DNA of 64,000 bases from Sediminispirochaeta smaragdinae DSM 11293 (GTDB taxonomy: Bacteria; Spirochaetota; Spirochaetia; DSM-16054; Sediminispirochaetaceae): NCBI RefSeq assembly GCF_000143985.1, contig NC_014364.1, positions 2,356,001 to 2,420,000 on the forward strand. Direction: 5' to 3'. Within the stretch, counting starts at the first letter, position 1; every line of letters begins with the position of its first letter. The notes below the pieces were generated by a model. It ran no database searches, was not told the origin of the DNA, and saw only the letters and a list, made by a program, of their open reading frames with translations. Both the position numbers and the translations under genes were made by a program. This document shows positions 33,522 to 42,671 of the stretch, piece after piece.

Positions 33522-34568
33522 ATGGTAAAAGCCGCAGTAATTGGAGCTTCCGGGTATGCCGGTCAGGAACTGGTAAGGCTCCTCTACCACCATCCGGAAG
33601 CGGAAATTGTTTATCTTGGTTCCCGTTCTCTGGAAGGAAACCCCCTTTCGGATTCTTTCCGCTCCATGGCCGATTCCGATCGTTATCGATTTCGTGCAAG
33701 TAATCTTCGTGATGCTGCCGAGGAAGCAAACATCATTTTTCTTGCCCTTCCTCACGGCATCGCAGCAGGCGCAGTAGATAAGGAAATCTTGCAGAAGGCA
33801 AAGGTCATTGATCTTGGTGCCGACTTCCGACTTCGATCTCTGGATGCATATCGTTTATGGTATCATCTCGACCATCCGGGAGGATCGGTATTCGACAGTG
33901 CCGTTTACGGACTGTGTGAATTGCATCGGAAGGCCATCGCCCCTGCCCGTTTGGTAGCAAATCCCGGTTGTTACACAACCTGTTCGATACTTTCATTGGC
34001 TCCCCTCCTTGCCGAAGGGGAAATAGACCTCAGCATGCCTATTGTTGTCGATGCAAAATCGGGGGTATCCGGGGCGGGAAGAAGTCCGGGAGAGGCCTTT
34101 CACTTTCCAGAATGCAACGAGAGCCTGAAAGCATACAAAGTAGGAACGCATCGCCATACCCCGGAGATCGAACAGGAACTTTCTCTACTTGCAGGCACAC
34201 AGGTGACCGTGCAATTCACCCCGCACCTTGTCCCCATGAATCGGGGGATTCTGGTCACTGCCTATTGCAGGCCGAACGGCAAGGCCGAGGCGCTTCGTAT
34301 AGAGGAGTTGTACCGGACTTTTTATGCCGATGAGCCATTTGTCAAAATCCTCGGTAAGGCCGAAGGATTACCGGAAACCCGATGGGTCAGAGGGAGTAAT
34401 CGTTGTGACATCGGTTTTTATTATGACGAAAGAACTGGTTTGCTGATGGTCATCGGAGTCATCGATAATCTTGTAAAGGGAGCCGCAGGTCAGGCTGTCC
34501 AAAATATGAATATCATCAGTTCCCTTCCAGAGACGATGGGACTGACAAACTACGCCATGTTTCCCTGA
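33522..34568 (+). CDS. argC: N-acetyl-gamma-glutamyl-phosphate reductase ArgC
   Basis: A 348-residue NADPH enzyme of arginine synthesis that reduces N-acetylglutamyl phosphate to the semialdehyde. N-terminal nucleotide-binding GASGYAGQELVRLL, catalytic Cys in VANPGCYTTCSILSLAPL, and GVSGAGRSP and HRHTPEIEQEL are family signatures. AAGGAG precedes the ATG. First gene of argCJBD, behind the candidate ARG box. Confidence 0.97.
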   Translation: MVKAAVIGASGYAGQELVRLLYHHPEAEIVYLGSRSLEGNPLSDSFRSMADSDRYRFRASNLRDAAEEANIIFLALPHGIAAGAVDKEILQKAKVIDLGADFRLRSLDAYRLWYHLDHPGGSVFDSAVYGLCELHRKAIAPARLVANPGCYTTCSILSLAPLLAEGEIDLSMPIVVDAKSGVSGAGRSPGEAFHFPECNESLKAYKVGTHRHTPEIEQELSLLAGTQVTVQFTPHLVPMNRGILVTAYCRPNGKAEALRIEELYRTFYADEPFVKILGKAEGLPETRWVRGSNRCDIGFYYDERTGLLMVIGVIDNLVKGAAGQAVQNMNIISSLPETMGLTNYAMFP

Positions 34569-34581
34569 GGAGTCTTATGTT

Positions 34582-35826
34582 ATGCAGGAATTTCATAACG
34601 AATTGAGGACGGGAGCAGATATCCAGCTCCCGTCAGGTTTTTCCTTTGCCGGATACCGGGGAGGAATAAAAAAAGACAAATTAGATACCGCTGTGATTGT
34701 TTCACAGGAGTCAAGCAATTGTGCGGCGGTTTTTACTCGTAACAAGGTGAGGGCACACTGTGTTGTTCGAAACGAAAAACTCGTTGATCGTGGAGAGACC
34801 GTAAAAGGAATCATCGTAAACAGCGGAAATGCCAACGCTTGTACGGGGGAAGAGGGAGAGGGCAATAACGAGCGCTTTGCCGCCGCCGCTGCACAGCGCA
34901 TCGGTTGCAAGAGCGAACAGATACTTACCGCTTCCACAGGCGTTATAGGCGTTCAGCTTCCCATAGCGGAGATGGAACATGCTTCCGGCAGCATCGAAAC
35001 CGGAAGTTCCGGCGAACATTTTCTGGCCGCAGTAGATGCCATCATGACGACCGATACCAGACGCAAGTGTGTAAGCTGTCGTTTCATTGCCGGAGGCTCC
35101 TCTTTCACCATTACCGGAATGGCAAAGGGATCAGGAATGATTCATCCAAACATGGGCACGATGCTCGGTTTTATCGTGACCGATGCTCCTATCTCCGCCC
35201 CTTCTCTCCAGAGTTCGCTCAAATTGGTTGTGGATGAAACCTTCAATATGATTTCGGTCGACGGAGATACCAGTACCAACGATATGGTTTTGCTTCTCTG
35301 CCCTCCGGGGGACAGGGGCCGTTTTAGCTGCGAACAGGAACGGATGGATTTTCTCTCCAGTTTTCACTCGGCGCTCTACGATATCTGTCGCTATCTTGCC
35401 GTAGAAATTGCGCGGGACGGAGAGGGCGCAACGAAACTTTTACGCTGCCGTGTGGAGGGTGCCTCCTCTCTTCAGAATGCGAGGACCCTTGCAAAGGGTG
35501 TTATTGGAAGCAGCCTCGTAAAGTGTGCTTTTTTCGGTGAAGATGCAAACTGGGGAAGGATCATTGCGGCCATGGGCTACAGCGGCGCCGATTTCAATCA
35601 GAAAGCGGTAAGTATCAGCTTTCGGAATTTCGATGAATCACGAGCGATTACCCTAATGAAGCGAGGAACCCCGGTCGTTTTCAGCGAAGAAGAGGCAAAG
35701 AAAATTCTTAGCCAGCAGGAGATCGAAATATTCATCGGACTGGAAGAGGGAAGCGCTTCTGCCACCGCCTGGGGATGTGATCTTACCTACGACTATGTGA
35801 AAATCAACGGAGATTATAGAACCTAA
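34582..35826 (+). CDS. argJ: Glutamate N-acetyltransferase ArgJ (ornithine acetyltransferase)
   Basis: A 414-residue enzyme that moves acetyl from N-acetylornithine to glutamate, closing the acetyl cycle. The proenzyme self-cleaves before the Thr in PNMGTMLGFIVTDA; KGSGMIHPN, VDGDTSTNDM and EDANWGRIIAAMGYSGA are also present. Whether it is also an N-acetylglutamate synthase cannot be told. GAGGAGT lies upstream of ATG 34582. The stop overlaps the argB start (TAATG). Confidence 0.97.
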   Translation: MQEFHNELRTGADIQLPSGFSFAGYRGGIKKDKLDTAVIVSQESSNCAAVFTRNKVRAHCVVRNEKLVDRGETVKGIIVNSGNANACTGEEGEGNNERFAAAAAQRIGCKSEQILTASTGVIGVQLPIAEMEHASGSIETGSSGEHFLAAVDAIMTTDTRRKCVSCRFIAGGSSFTITGMAKGSGMIHPNMGTMLGFIVTDAPISAPSLQSSLKLVVDETFNMISVDGDTSTNDMVLLLCPPGDRGRFSCEQERMDFLSSFHSALYDICRYLAVEIARDGEGATKLLRCRVEGASSLQNARTLAKGVIGSSLVKCAFFGEDANWGRIIAAMGYSGADFNQKAVSISFRNFDESRAITLMKRGTPVVFSEEEAKKILSQQEIEIFIGLEEGSASATAWGCDLTYDYVKINGDYRT

Positions 35827-36683
35827 TGCAAGCCTACATCAACAAAGCCGAAACGCTTATCGAAGCGGCTCCCTATATCAGGAAATTTTCAGGAAAAACC
35901 GTGGTAATTAAATACGGCGGGGCGGCAATGACGGACCCGCTTCTCGAGCAGATGGTGATGGACGATATCGCCCTCCTTTCGGTTTTAGGGGTGAAACCGG
36001 TCATTGTTCACGGCGGAGGGCCCGCAATTAATGCAATGCTGAAACGTTTATCCATCGAGCCCTCCTTTGAAAACGGCCTCAGGATCACCGATCCGCAAAC
36101 CATGGAAATCACGGAGATGGTACTTTCCGGGAGCGTTAATAAGAAAATCGTACAGATGCTCTCTGACCGTTCGATCCGCTCCGTCGGCCTTTCCGGCAAA
36201 GACGGGGGCCTCTTTGAGGCAAAACTCCATCGTCCCGACGGTAAGGATATCGGCTCGGTGGGAGAGATCGTGGCCTGTAACACCGAGGTTGTAACAGCCC
36301 TCATGCAAAATGGCTTTCTTCCCGTCATAAGCCCGGTTAGTGCCGGAGACGAAGGGGATAGTCTTAACATTAATGCCGATATTGCTGCGGTAAAGGTTGC
36401 AGCGGCCCTACACGCAACAAAGCTTATTTTCCTTTCGGATGTGCCCGGTGTGCTGCGTGAGATAGGCAATCCCACCTCACTTATCTCCACCATAAAGATC
36501 GACGAGGTTCCAGAAATGGTCGCCGATTCGGTTATTACCGGGGGAATGATTCCCAAAATCACCTGTGCGGCCGAAGCGGTACAGAAAGGAGTGGAATCCG
36601 TTCACATTCTCGACGGAAAAAGCAAACATGCGTTGCTTCTTGAAATTTTTACCGACAAAGGAGTAGGAACCGTCTTATGGTAA
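35826..36683 (+). CDS. argB: Acetylglutamate kinase ArgB
   Basis: A 285-residue amino-acid kinase that phosphorylates N-acetylglutamate, usually the arginine-inhibited step in acetyl-cycling pathways. KTVVIKYGGAAM, VIVHGGGPAINAML, ARG-region text NGLRITD and the GGMIPKITCAAEA segment are family signatures. The start overlaps the argJ stop by one base and the end overlaps argD by 7 bp. An N-terminal helix (YINKAETLIEAAPYIRKF) resembles that of the arginine-sensitive hexameric enzymes. Confidence 0.97.
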   Translation: MQAYINKAETLIEAAPYIRKFSGKTVVIKYGGAAMTDPLLEQMVMDDIALLSVLGVKPVIVHGGGPAINAMLKRLSIEPSFENGLRITDPQTMEITEMVLSGSVNKKIVQMLSDRSIRSVGLSGKDGGLFEAKLHRPDGKDIGSVGEIVACNTEVVTALMQNGFLPVISPVSAGDEGDSLNINADIAAVKVAAALHATKLIFLSDVPGVLREIGNPTSLISTIKIDEVPEMVADSVITGGMIPKITCAAEAVQKGVESVHILDGKSKHALLLEIFTDKGVGTVLW

Positions 36684-37858
36684 GTAAAACATATCTTCAA
36701 AAAAACAGCGAAAACGCGCTTGAAACCTATGCGTCTTTCCCCATCGTTCTCGATCATGGAAAGGGATGTACTGTTACCGATGTCGACGGCAAGGAATATC
36801 TTGATTTTGTTGCCGGGGTTGCAGTCAATATACTAGGACACGGCAATATCCGCCTGGCAAAGGCCATTGGACAGCAGGCGGAACGGCTGATGCACTGTTC
36901 AAATCTCTATCTTAATCCCGTAACGGTCGATTATATGGATACACTTCTTGCCTACAGTGGCTTTGACAAGGCCTTTTTCTGCAATAGTGGAACCGAATCG
37001 ATCGAGGCAGCCCTCAAGCTTGCCAGAAAGTGGGCCGGGGTCACAGGAAAAGCGGGGCGCGATATTATAGCTTTAAACGGAAGCTTCCACGGGAGAAGCT
37101 TCGGAGCGCTCTCGGTTACCGGACAGAAAAAATATCAGGCTCCCTTCGCCCCTCTTTTGCCGGGTGTCAGATTCGCCGAGGCAAATGATCCAAAGGCATT
37201 GGAAGAGGCTGTCGACGACTCCGTTTGTGCAATCATCATGGAGCCCATCCAGGGTGAGGGAGGGATCAAGCTCTTGTCGAAGGCCTTTGTAGAAAAGGCC
37301 GATGAACTACGGAAAAAGTATGATCTCCTCCTGATCTTCGATGAGGTACAGTGCGGCTTTGGTCGGTCGGGAAAGCTCTTCGCCTGGGAGCATTTCGGTA
37401 TCAGGCCGGACATTCTTTGCATGGCAAAGGCAATCGCCGGAGGCTTTCCAATGGGTGGTATCCTTGTCGACAAGAGGGCAGCAGCCTTTAAGCCAGGAGA
37501 TCATGCCGCTACCTTCGGAGGTAATCCCCTCGCTTGTGCGGCAGCCTCGGTCGTGCTTGATGAGCTGACAAACAAGGGACTGCTTACCCATGCTGAAGAG
37601 GTTGGAGCATATCTGGGAGAAAAACTTGAAGAGCTGAAAGGAAAACACCCACACATAGTAGATGCACGGGGACTGGGACTGATGCGTGGAATAGAACTTT
37701 CATCGGGATCAGCAGACGTCATATCGGCCTGCATAGATAAAGGATTACTGCTCGTGAGGGCCGGGAGTGAGGTCATCCGTTTTGTACCTCCCCTGATTGT
37801 CACGAAGGAGGAGATCGACAAGGCTATATCGATTCTTGATGAAGTCTTAAGCCAATAG
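36677..37858 (+). CDS. argD: Acetylornithine aminotransferase ArgD
   Basis: A 393-residue PLP enzyme converting N-acetylglutamate semialdehyde to N-acetylornithine. Motifs: FFCNSGTESIEAALKLARKW, NGSFHGRSFGALSVTG, LLIFDEVQCGFGRSG and the PLP Lys in CMAKAIAGGFPMGG. Last gene of argCJBD, followed by a strong terminator. argF, argG and argH are not in this window. Confidence 0.97.
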   Translation: MVSKTYLQKNSENALETYASFPIVLDHGKGCTVTDVDGKEYLDFVAGVAVNILGHGNIRLAKAIGQQAERLMHCSNLYLNPVTVDYMDTLLAYSGFDKAFFCNSGTESIEAALKLARKWAGVTGKAGRDIIALNGSFHGRSFGALSVTGQKKYQAPFAPLLPGVRFAEANDPKALEEAVDDSVCAIIMEPIQGEGGIKLLSKAFVEKADELRKKYDLLLIFDEVQCGFGRSGKLFAWEHFGIRPDILCMAKAIAGGFPMGGILVDKRAAAFKPGDHAATFGGNPLACAAASVVLDELTNKGLLTHAEEVGAYLGEKLEELKGKHPHIVDARGLGLMRGIELSSGSADVISACIDKGLLLVRAGSEVIRFVPPLIVTKEEIDKAISILDEVLSQ

Positions 37859-37875
37859 CATTTCGGAACCAAAAC

Positions 37876-37915
37876 AAAAAAGGGACTGATCGCTTCAAAC
37901 GACAGTCCCTTTTTT
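37876..37915. terminator. Bidirectional rho-independent terminator after argD
   Basis: Perfect 13-bp arms AAAAAAGGGACTG (37876-37888) and CAGTCCCTTTTTT (37903-37915) with a 14-nt loop. T-runs on both strands allow it to end both argD transcripts and the minus-strand small gene at 37935-38105. Confidence 0.88.
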
Positions 37916-37934
37916 ATAGAAGAAAAAACCTCTT

Positions 37935-38105
37935 CTACATCAAATCCTTTGGCTTACGAGCGGTGTTGCCGCTTGCTTCACACACGGCCATATGCTTCAG
38001 TTTGCCATTCTTAAAGACAGATTTCATCTTAATATTTCCGCCCCAGCGACTGACGAGCTGCTGCGCTCCGCCACGACGAGCGTTCTTTGATACGCTACCT
38101 GCCAT
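37935..38105 (-). CDS. Small basic protein of 56 residues, unknown function
   Basis: A short gene starting at ATG 38105 with GGGAG 7 bp upstream and ending in TAG before the shared terminator. The product starts MAGSVSKNARRGGAQQLVSR, continues WGGNIKMKSVFKNGKLKHMA, and ends VCEASGNTARKPKDLM. It is strongly basic (eight Lys, six Arg) with one Cys and no signal peptide or membrane helix. Good ribosome site, terminator and protein-like composition argue that it is real. Its makeup resembles small ribosome- or nucleic-acid-associated proteins, but I do not recognise a family. Confidence 0.72.
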   Translation of the reverse strand: MAGSVSKNARRGGAQQLVSRWGGNIKMKSVFKNGKLKHMAVCEASGNTARKPKDLM

Positions 38106-38223
38106 AACAATCTCCCTTCATAGGGCCTAATAAGACCCTGTATTCATATAAACTATACAATAAAAGCAAAGTTTCGTCAAACCCACCATAGCCTCTTAAT
38201 CCTTTACCTTACCTTGTCATAAC

Positions 38224-38544
38224 ATGCAGAAAATCGTATATTTTCCTTCGATGAATCTCGCGAAAATTGTCCGAAAAATATGGATTCTTCCCATAGAATT
38301 CTACAGAATCGTTATCTCTCCAGCACTACCCGACACCTGCATTTATACCCCAAGCTGCTCATCGTATGGCAAAAAAGCCATACTTAAACATGGGATCCTG
38401 AAAGGTACACTTCTGGCCATTTCCCGTATAGGACGCTGTACAGGAGCCTTCTTTACCGGTGGTGACGACCCTGTCCCCGACCACTTCTCTTTCAAAGAGA
38501 TCGGGGAAGGATATCGCCGCTTCCACCGCAGGAAAAGGCCCTAA
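38224..38544 (+). CDS. yidD: Membrane protein insertion efficiency factor YidD
   Basis: A 106-residue protein of the YidD (UPF0161) family, which assists insertion of inner-membrane proteins with YidC. The core YRIVISPALPDTCIYTPSCSSYGKKAILKHG, given here in outline, and RIGRCTGAFFTGGDDPVP contain the conserved Cys residues. An alternative Met at residue 10 may be the start. rnpA, rpmH and yidC, which often accompany it, are not present here. Confidence 0.92.
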   Translation: MQKIVYFPSMNLAKIVRKIWILPIEFYRIVISPALPDTCIYTPSCSSYGKKAILKHGILKGTLLAISRIGRCTGAFFTGGDDPVPDHFSFKEIGEGYRRFHRRKRP

Positions 38545-38555
38545 AGGGTGGGTGC

Positions 38556-39056
38556 CTATCTGTTATGCTCGGATAGGGCACCGGCATCCTCAAGACCGCT
38601 TCGATAGCCCTCGCTGTAGGCCTCTTTATAGGCCTCTCTCCAAGCCTCCCGATAACCGTCAAGGTATCCCTGATTGTAACTGTCGCTACTATCCGATCCG
38701 CCACCGTCGCTTCCTTCCGAGTAATCGTCAAAGGTAAATGTTATGGTACGATCGGCTGCATCGGAAAGATCGACCTCGTAACGGGTGTATCGGTCGCCGT
38801 CGATATCTACGGCAAGAACATCGAAGATGGCCGCATCGGGATCGGACAACGGTACCTGCACCTCACTTGATTCGCCATCGCGAACACTGTTGCCATTAAG
38901 CAGATCGTCCTGCCAATCATCAGAACTCGAGGGTGAAATATAAAGCTCATTGATGTCATAGCCCGTTTGGTTACTAAAGGTAACGGTAAAGCTTTCCTGA
39001 GCAAACAGGATCGCCGTGACAAAAAAAAGCATTCCCCCGATAGTCAGTCGTTTCAT
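38556..39056 (-). CDS. Secreted protein with C-terminal Tyr/Gly-rich helix repeats
   Basis: A 166-residue exported protein of unknown function. Signal peptide at 1-20 ([20 protein letters not shown]); a beta-rich domain at about 22-110 ([39 protein letters not shown]); a Ser/Gly/Asp linker; and a C-terminal repeat-like helix with [20 protein letters not shown] and then YSEGYRSG. The N-terminal domain looks like a small adhesin or carrier-type beta sandwich, but this is not assignable. The start overlaps the stop of udk by 4 bp, so it is co-transcribed. Confidence 0.75.
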   Translation of the reverse strand: MKRLTIGGMLFFVTAILFAQESFTVTFSNQTGYDINELYISPSSSDDWQDDLLNGNSVRDGESSEVQVPLSDPDAAIFDVLAVDIDGDRYTRYEVDLSDAADRTITFTFDDYSEGSDGGGSDSSDSYNQGYLDGYREAWREAYKEAYSEGYRSGLEDAGALSEHNR

Positions 39057-39682
39057 CTCTTCTCCTCCTCAGTTCGACTAATCTCTTTCATAAACGGAAT
39101 CAAAACTCTCAGGGCATTATCGTTAAAGCCCCCTTCAGGAATAATCAAATCGGCATACAATTTCGTTGGTTCAATAAACTCATAGTGTCCAGGCCTGACT
39201 ACTTCAAGATATTGATTGATAACAGAGTCGACGGTCCTCCCTCGCTCCTTCACATCCCGCTCCAATCTGCGGATAAATCTGATATCGTCGGGAGTATCGA
39301 CAAAAAGTTTGAGATCAAAAAGCGAACGAATTTTTGCATCGGAAAAAACCATAATCCCCTCGAAAATAATTAAATGCTTGGGTTCAAGCGGGACCGTTTC
39401 TTCCTTCCTTCGATGATGGACAAAATCATACTGAGGCATTTCGATACTCTTTCCCGATTTGAGGGCAAGCAGGTGCTCGTATAAGAGATCGTTATCAAAG
39501 GCCTCGGGATGATCAAAGTTAAAAGCCGTAATATTACTATTGTTGATATACTCTGCAGACTTATAGTAGTTGTCCTGCGGGATGAAGTTAAAGTCGGGAA
39601 CGATTTCCGATATCTTTCGGACAATGGTTGTTTTACCGGAACCCGAACCGCCCCCGATTGCAATGACTCGTATATCTTCCAC
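39053..39682 (-). CDS. udk: Uridine kinase
   Basis: A 209-residue P-loop kinase of the uridine kinase/phosphoribulokinase family, salvaging uridine and cytidine to UMP and CMP. P-loop [15 protein letters not shown] near 10-24, [28 protein letters not shown] and the [18 protein letters not shown] lid region are present. Cytoplasmic. Followed by an overlapping gene for a secreted protein. Confidence 0.94.
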   Translation of the reverse strand: MEDIRVIAIGGGSGSGKTTIVRKISEIVPDFNFIPQDNYYKSAEYINNSNITAFNFDHPEAFDNDLLYEHLLALKSGKSIEMPQYDFVHHRRKEETVPLEPKHLIIFEGIMVFSDAKIRSLFDLKLFVDTPDDIRFIRRLERDVKERGRTVDSVINQYLEVVRPGHYEFIEPTKLYADLIIPEGGFNDNALRVLIPFMKEISRTEEEKR

Positions 39683-39711
39683 ATCCGCTCCCGTTTATTA
39701 ATGGTAGCCCA

Positions 39712-40539
39712 TTATCCACGGGGAGCCTTTGCCGGATCAAGCGGTTTTCCGTCTTTATAGACAAAAAAGAAGACTTTTGCATCTTTTTCTATGAGGTGAG
39801 TTCCCAATTTTCCAAGAACGGTTCCGGGGCTAACCCTGTCTCCGACATGCACGAAGGTCTCCCCGTTTCCGCCATAGGCGTAAATGGTATCGTCCGCCCC
39901 TTCGACCATGACAAGACGTCCGTACCCTCTGTAGGGAGCAACCCAGACCACATTACCGCTATTAACCGCCACAACGTCGTCTCCCGCATTACCCTGAATT
40001 TCAATTCCCTTCAACTTTCCCGAAAGGTCCTTTCGGCTTCCTGCATGGGGCCAGAGAGGAACTCCTGTATAGTCAGATGGAGGGGTAACATCTCCCGAAG
40101 AAGGGGGGACGGAATCGTTGTGCCCATTATCATCCTCTTTTCCCGCTTCGAGGACAGGAAGCTTGGAAACAATCGGTACTTTGAGTTCCATTCCGATCTT
40201 GAGGAGCGAATCCTTTGAGATGCCGTTTATCGAACAAAGACGATCAATATCAACCTCATACTCTCGTGCAATTCCGTAAAGCGTATCACCCCGTGCCACT
40301 TCATGGATCGTATACTCTTTTTCTATCTGAGGAAGCATAAGCTTCTGACCAATTTGAAGAGTGGTAGGGTCTTTGATACCGTTTTCCATCATTAAGGCAT
40401 CGGGGGATAAAGAAAAACTACGGGCAATGCTGTAAAGCGTATCCCCTGGTCTCACCGTATAGCTCTGGTTTTGGGCTTGAGCCCAAAACGAGGAAGCAAA
40501 GATGGCAATTGTTAAAAAAAACAGTCGATTGTGTTTCAT
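39712..40539 (-). CDS. LysM protein with degenerate LytM/M23 domain
   Basis: About 275 residues from ATG 40539 with GGTGGAG upstream; a longer frame reaching 40677 has no ribosome site. Signal peptide (FFLTIAIFASSFWAQAQ), LysM domain 1 (YTVRPGDTLYSIARSFSLSP), LysM domain 2 (YTIHEVARGDTLYGIAREYE), a Ser/Pro linker, then a C-terminal M23-like fold. The zinc ligands of active endopeptidases (HxxxD and HxH) appear replaced: GIEIQG where HxGxD is expected and KVFFFVYK where HLHFE is expected. It probably binds peptidoglycan without cutting it, as EnvC/NlpD-type activators do. Confidence 0.88.
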   Translation of the reverse strand: MKHNRLFFLTIAIFASSFWAQAQNQSYTVRPGDTLYSIARSFSLSPDALMMENGIKDPTTLQIGQKLMLPQIEKEYTIHEVARGDTLYGIAREYEVDIDRLCSINGISKDSLLKIGMELKVPIVSKLPVLEAGKEDDNGHNDSVPPSSGDVTPPSDYTGVPLWPHAGSRKDLSGKLKGIEIQGNAGDDVVAVNSGNVVWVAPYRGYGRLVMVEGADDTIYAYGGNGETFVHVGDRVSPGTVLGKLGTHLIEKDAKVFFFVYKDGKPLDPAKAPRG

Positions 40540-40645
40540 AGCTCCACCTACCTTATCGGCATTGATGATATCACTCTTGAGTAATCCCGAAAAAAGGATA
40601 TCGATGCTACTGTCAACAGGCCCGACTCTGATATAGAATAAGCGC

Positions 40646-41983
40646 ATGCAAAGCAACTGGGCCAGGCTGGATAACAACGGAAATCTCTACCCGGCAGTAC
40701 TCTCTAAATCATATACCACCATATTTCGTCTTTCCGTAAGCCTTTTCGAGGCTGTTCAGGTCGATGCCCTCAATAGGGCCCTTGCCGTGACTATAGATAA
40801 ATTCCCGTACTATAAGGTCCATCTGCGTCCCGGAGCCTTCTGGTATACCTTCGTCAAGAACCAAAGGACTCCCCACATCGTCATCGACAGCAAATATCCT
40901 TGTACCTTTATGCCGTTCAAACAACGAGGAGTCTTTCCCTTTCGCGTACGTGCATGGGGGAATACTATCGCAGTTGAATTCAGCCATGCCCTCACCGACG
41001 GTACCGGGGCAATGATATTTCTGAAGACCCTTCTTGCAGACTATTACAAGGAACTTGTGGGAGGTTTATCTGAGATGGATCGACGCCTGTTTGAGGCCGA
41101 CGAACAGATACGTCTTGGCACCTCTCCATATGTTGAGGAAGAGGCCGAAGATGCCTTCAGGCGCTACTTTGATTCCGATATTCCGGACTCGGAAGGCTAC
41201 CTCAAAGCCTTTCGTCTTCCGGGAAAGCGCAAAAGTACCGATCAGTACGGTGTTCTCACGGCAGATATGTCTGTCGCTCAGCTCCGCAACCAGGCAAAGA
41301 TGAGAGGGCTCAGCCTGACGGAATATCTTGTATCGGTCTACTTTTTTGCCCTTCAGGAGATTCAGATATGCTGTATGAAGAGACGACCGAGAAAACACTG
41401 GTCTCCCCTTTCCATTATGGTTCCCATTAATCTTCGTCCTATGCTCCCAAGCAGAACCATGCGTAACTTTTTTCTTGCCCTCTCCCCCCATTTGGATACT
41501 CGTCTCGGCTACTATCACTTTGATGAAATTTGCCCAAAGGTACACCATTTTCTCAGGAGTCAACTCGACTACCGCAATGTAAAGCAGGATATTAGAAAGA
41601 ACATGCGGGGAGTTGTTCATCCCTTGCTTCGTATTGCACCGCTCTTTGTAAAAAATAGTGTTATTAGGATGGTCTACAGGGATCAGGGAGAGAAGGCCTT
41701 TTCCGGAAATCTCTCGAATCTAGGGGTTTTTTCGCTCCCTAAACCGCTAAACGATCTTGTCAAAAGCGTTAGCTTTGTTCCGCCGCCAAGTCCCGTACTT
41801 GGCATCAAGTGTGGAGTCATCAGTTACGGGGACACTCTCTCGGTAACCTTCGGATCGCTTGTGGAAGAGCGGCTTTTGGAATATCACTTCCTCAGCTTTC
41901 TCCGGAAAGCTGGGGTACGACCATACCTTAGAGGTAATTGGAAAGGAGAAACGAATGCCTTACTGTCCCCACTGCGGAGTTGA
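40646..41983 (+). CDS. Condensation-domain-like acyltransferase (alcohol acetyltransferase-type)
   Basis: A 445-residue CoA-dependent acyltransferase-fold protein. The catalytic HxxxD motif is EFSHALTDGTGAMIFL; the N-terminal RLSVSLFEAVQVDALNRALA segment and the SNLGVFSLP segment near the C-terminus are typical of condensation/alcohol acetyltransferase proteins. Substrate unknown. The next gene starts 29 bp before its stop, so the two are coupled. No clear ribosome site precedes ATG 40646. Confidence 0.8.
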   Translation: MQSNWARLDNNGNLYPAVLSKSYTTIFRLSVSLFEAVQVDALNRALAVTIDKFPYYKVHLRPGAFWYTFVKNQRTPHIVIDSKYPCTFMPFKQRGVFPFRVRAWGNTIAVEFSHALTDGTGAMIFLKTLLADYYKELVGGLSEMDRRLFEADEQIRLGTSPYVEEEAEDAFRRYFDSDIPDSEGYLKAFRLPGKRKSTDQYGVLTADMSVAQLRNQAKMRGLSLTEYLVSVYFFALQEIQICCMKRRPRKHWSPLSIMVPINLRPMLPSRTMRNFFLALSPHLDTRLGYYHFDEICPKVHHFLRSQLDYRNVKQDIRKNMRGVVHPLLRIAPLFVKNSVIRMVYRDQGEKAFSGNLSNLGVFSLPKPLNDLVKSVSFVPPPSPVLGIKCGVISYGDTLSVTFGSLVEERLLEYHFLSFLRKAGVRPYLRGNWKGETNALLSPLRS

Positions 41984-42671
41984 GGTCGATCCCGATACCC
42001 AAACCTGTCCGCTTTGCAAAACTCCGCTACCTTCTATCGATACCAAGCCCATCGGTTTCGGCGAATATCCTGATCGGGAACATAAGCTGCATTATCAACG
42101 GAGAAAATTTACAAACAGGGAACGGTTCTCCGCCTTACACTTTATCCTCTTCGTATTGCTTATCCCCTTTACCGTAACGCTTTCCACCGACCTTTTGTTA
42201 CATGGAGAAATAACCTGGTCGATTTTTCCAATTATCTCTCTTCTGGGAGCCTTTGCGATATGTGCCTGTTCGCTATTTGTCAGAAATGTCTGGAAACTGC
42301 TTAGTTCTTATCTGCTTATTGTCGTTGTTATCGCCCTTCTCTTTCACATGATAACGGGAACCCTCGGAAGTTTCCTTCGTTGGTCCCTGCCGATCACCCT
42401 GGTAGCCACAGCAGTAACGGTAGTGGCTATTATTTACGGTGCAAAGGCAAAATCAAGGGGATTCAACATAGCGGGGGTATCGTTATGGGCGGTAGCTCTC
42501 TTTTGTCTTATCTTAGATGCAATTATCTCAATCAATCGGGGAACGCCCCAAAAGATTCACGGCTGGTCGGTAATAACCGGCTCCGCCCTCTTTCCTCTCG
42601 GGGCTCTCTTTTTCTATGTTCATTATCGTTTTGGGGGAAGAATCTCCTTCAAACGCTTTTTCAATGCCTAA
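41955..42671 (+). CDS. Zinc-ribbon membrane protein (DUF6320-like)
   Basis: About 238 residues from ATG 41955 with AAAGGAG upstream. An N-terminal zinc ribbon (YCPHCGVEV ... CPLCKTPLP) is followed by a linker and six predicted membrane helices (from FSALHFILFVLLIPFTVTL to LFPLGALFFYVHYRF). This fits the DUF6320 type, which I recall as a common neighbour of alcohol acetyltransferase-like proteins. Its overlap with the preceding gene suggests a membrane partner for that acyltransferase. Function unknown. Confidence 0.78.
   Translation: MPYCPHCGVEVDPDTQTCPLCKTPLPSIDTKPIGFGEYPDREHKLHYQRRKFTNRERFSALHFILFVLLIPFTVTLSTDLLLHGEITWSIFPIISLLGAFAICACSLFVRNVWKLLSSYLLIVVVIALLFHMITGTLGSFLRWSLPITLVATAVTVVAIIYGAKAKSRGFNIAGVSLWAVALFCLILDAIISINRGTPQKIHGWSVITGSALFPLGALFFYVHYRFGGRISFKRFFNA

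Noticed and set aside
36008..36562. 184-residue minus-strand reading frame opposite argB
   Set aside because: Shadow of argB in a GC-richer region; Ser/Arg/Pro-rich text with no ribosome site.
40540..40677. Longer start for the LysM/LytM gene
   Set aside because: The extension has no ribosome site, overlaps the divergent acyltransferase start and would bury the signal peptide 46 residues inside the protein.
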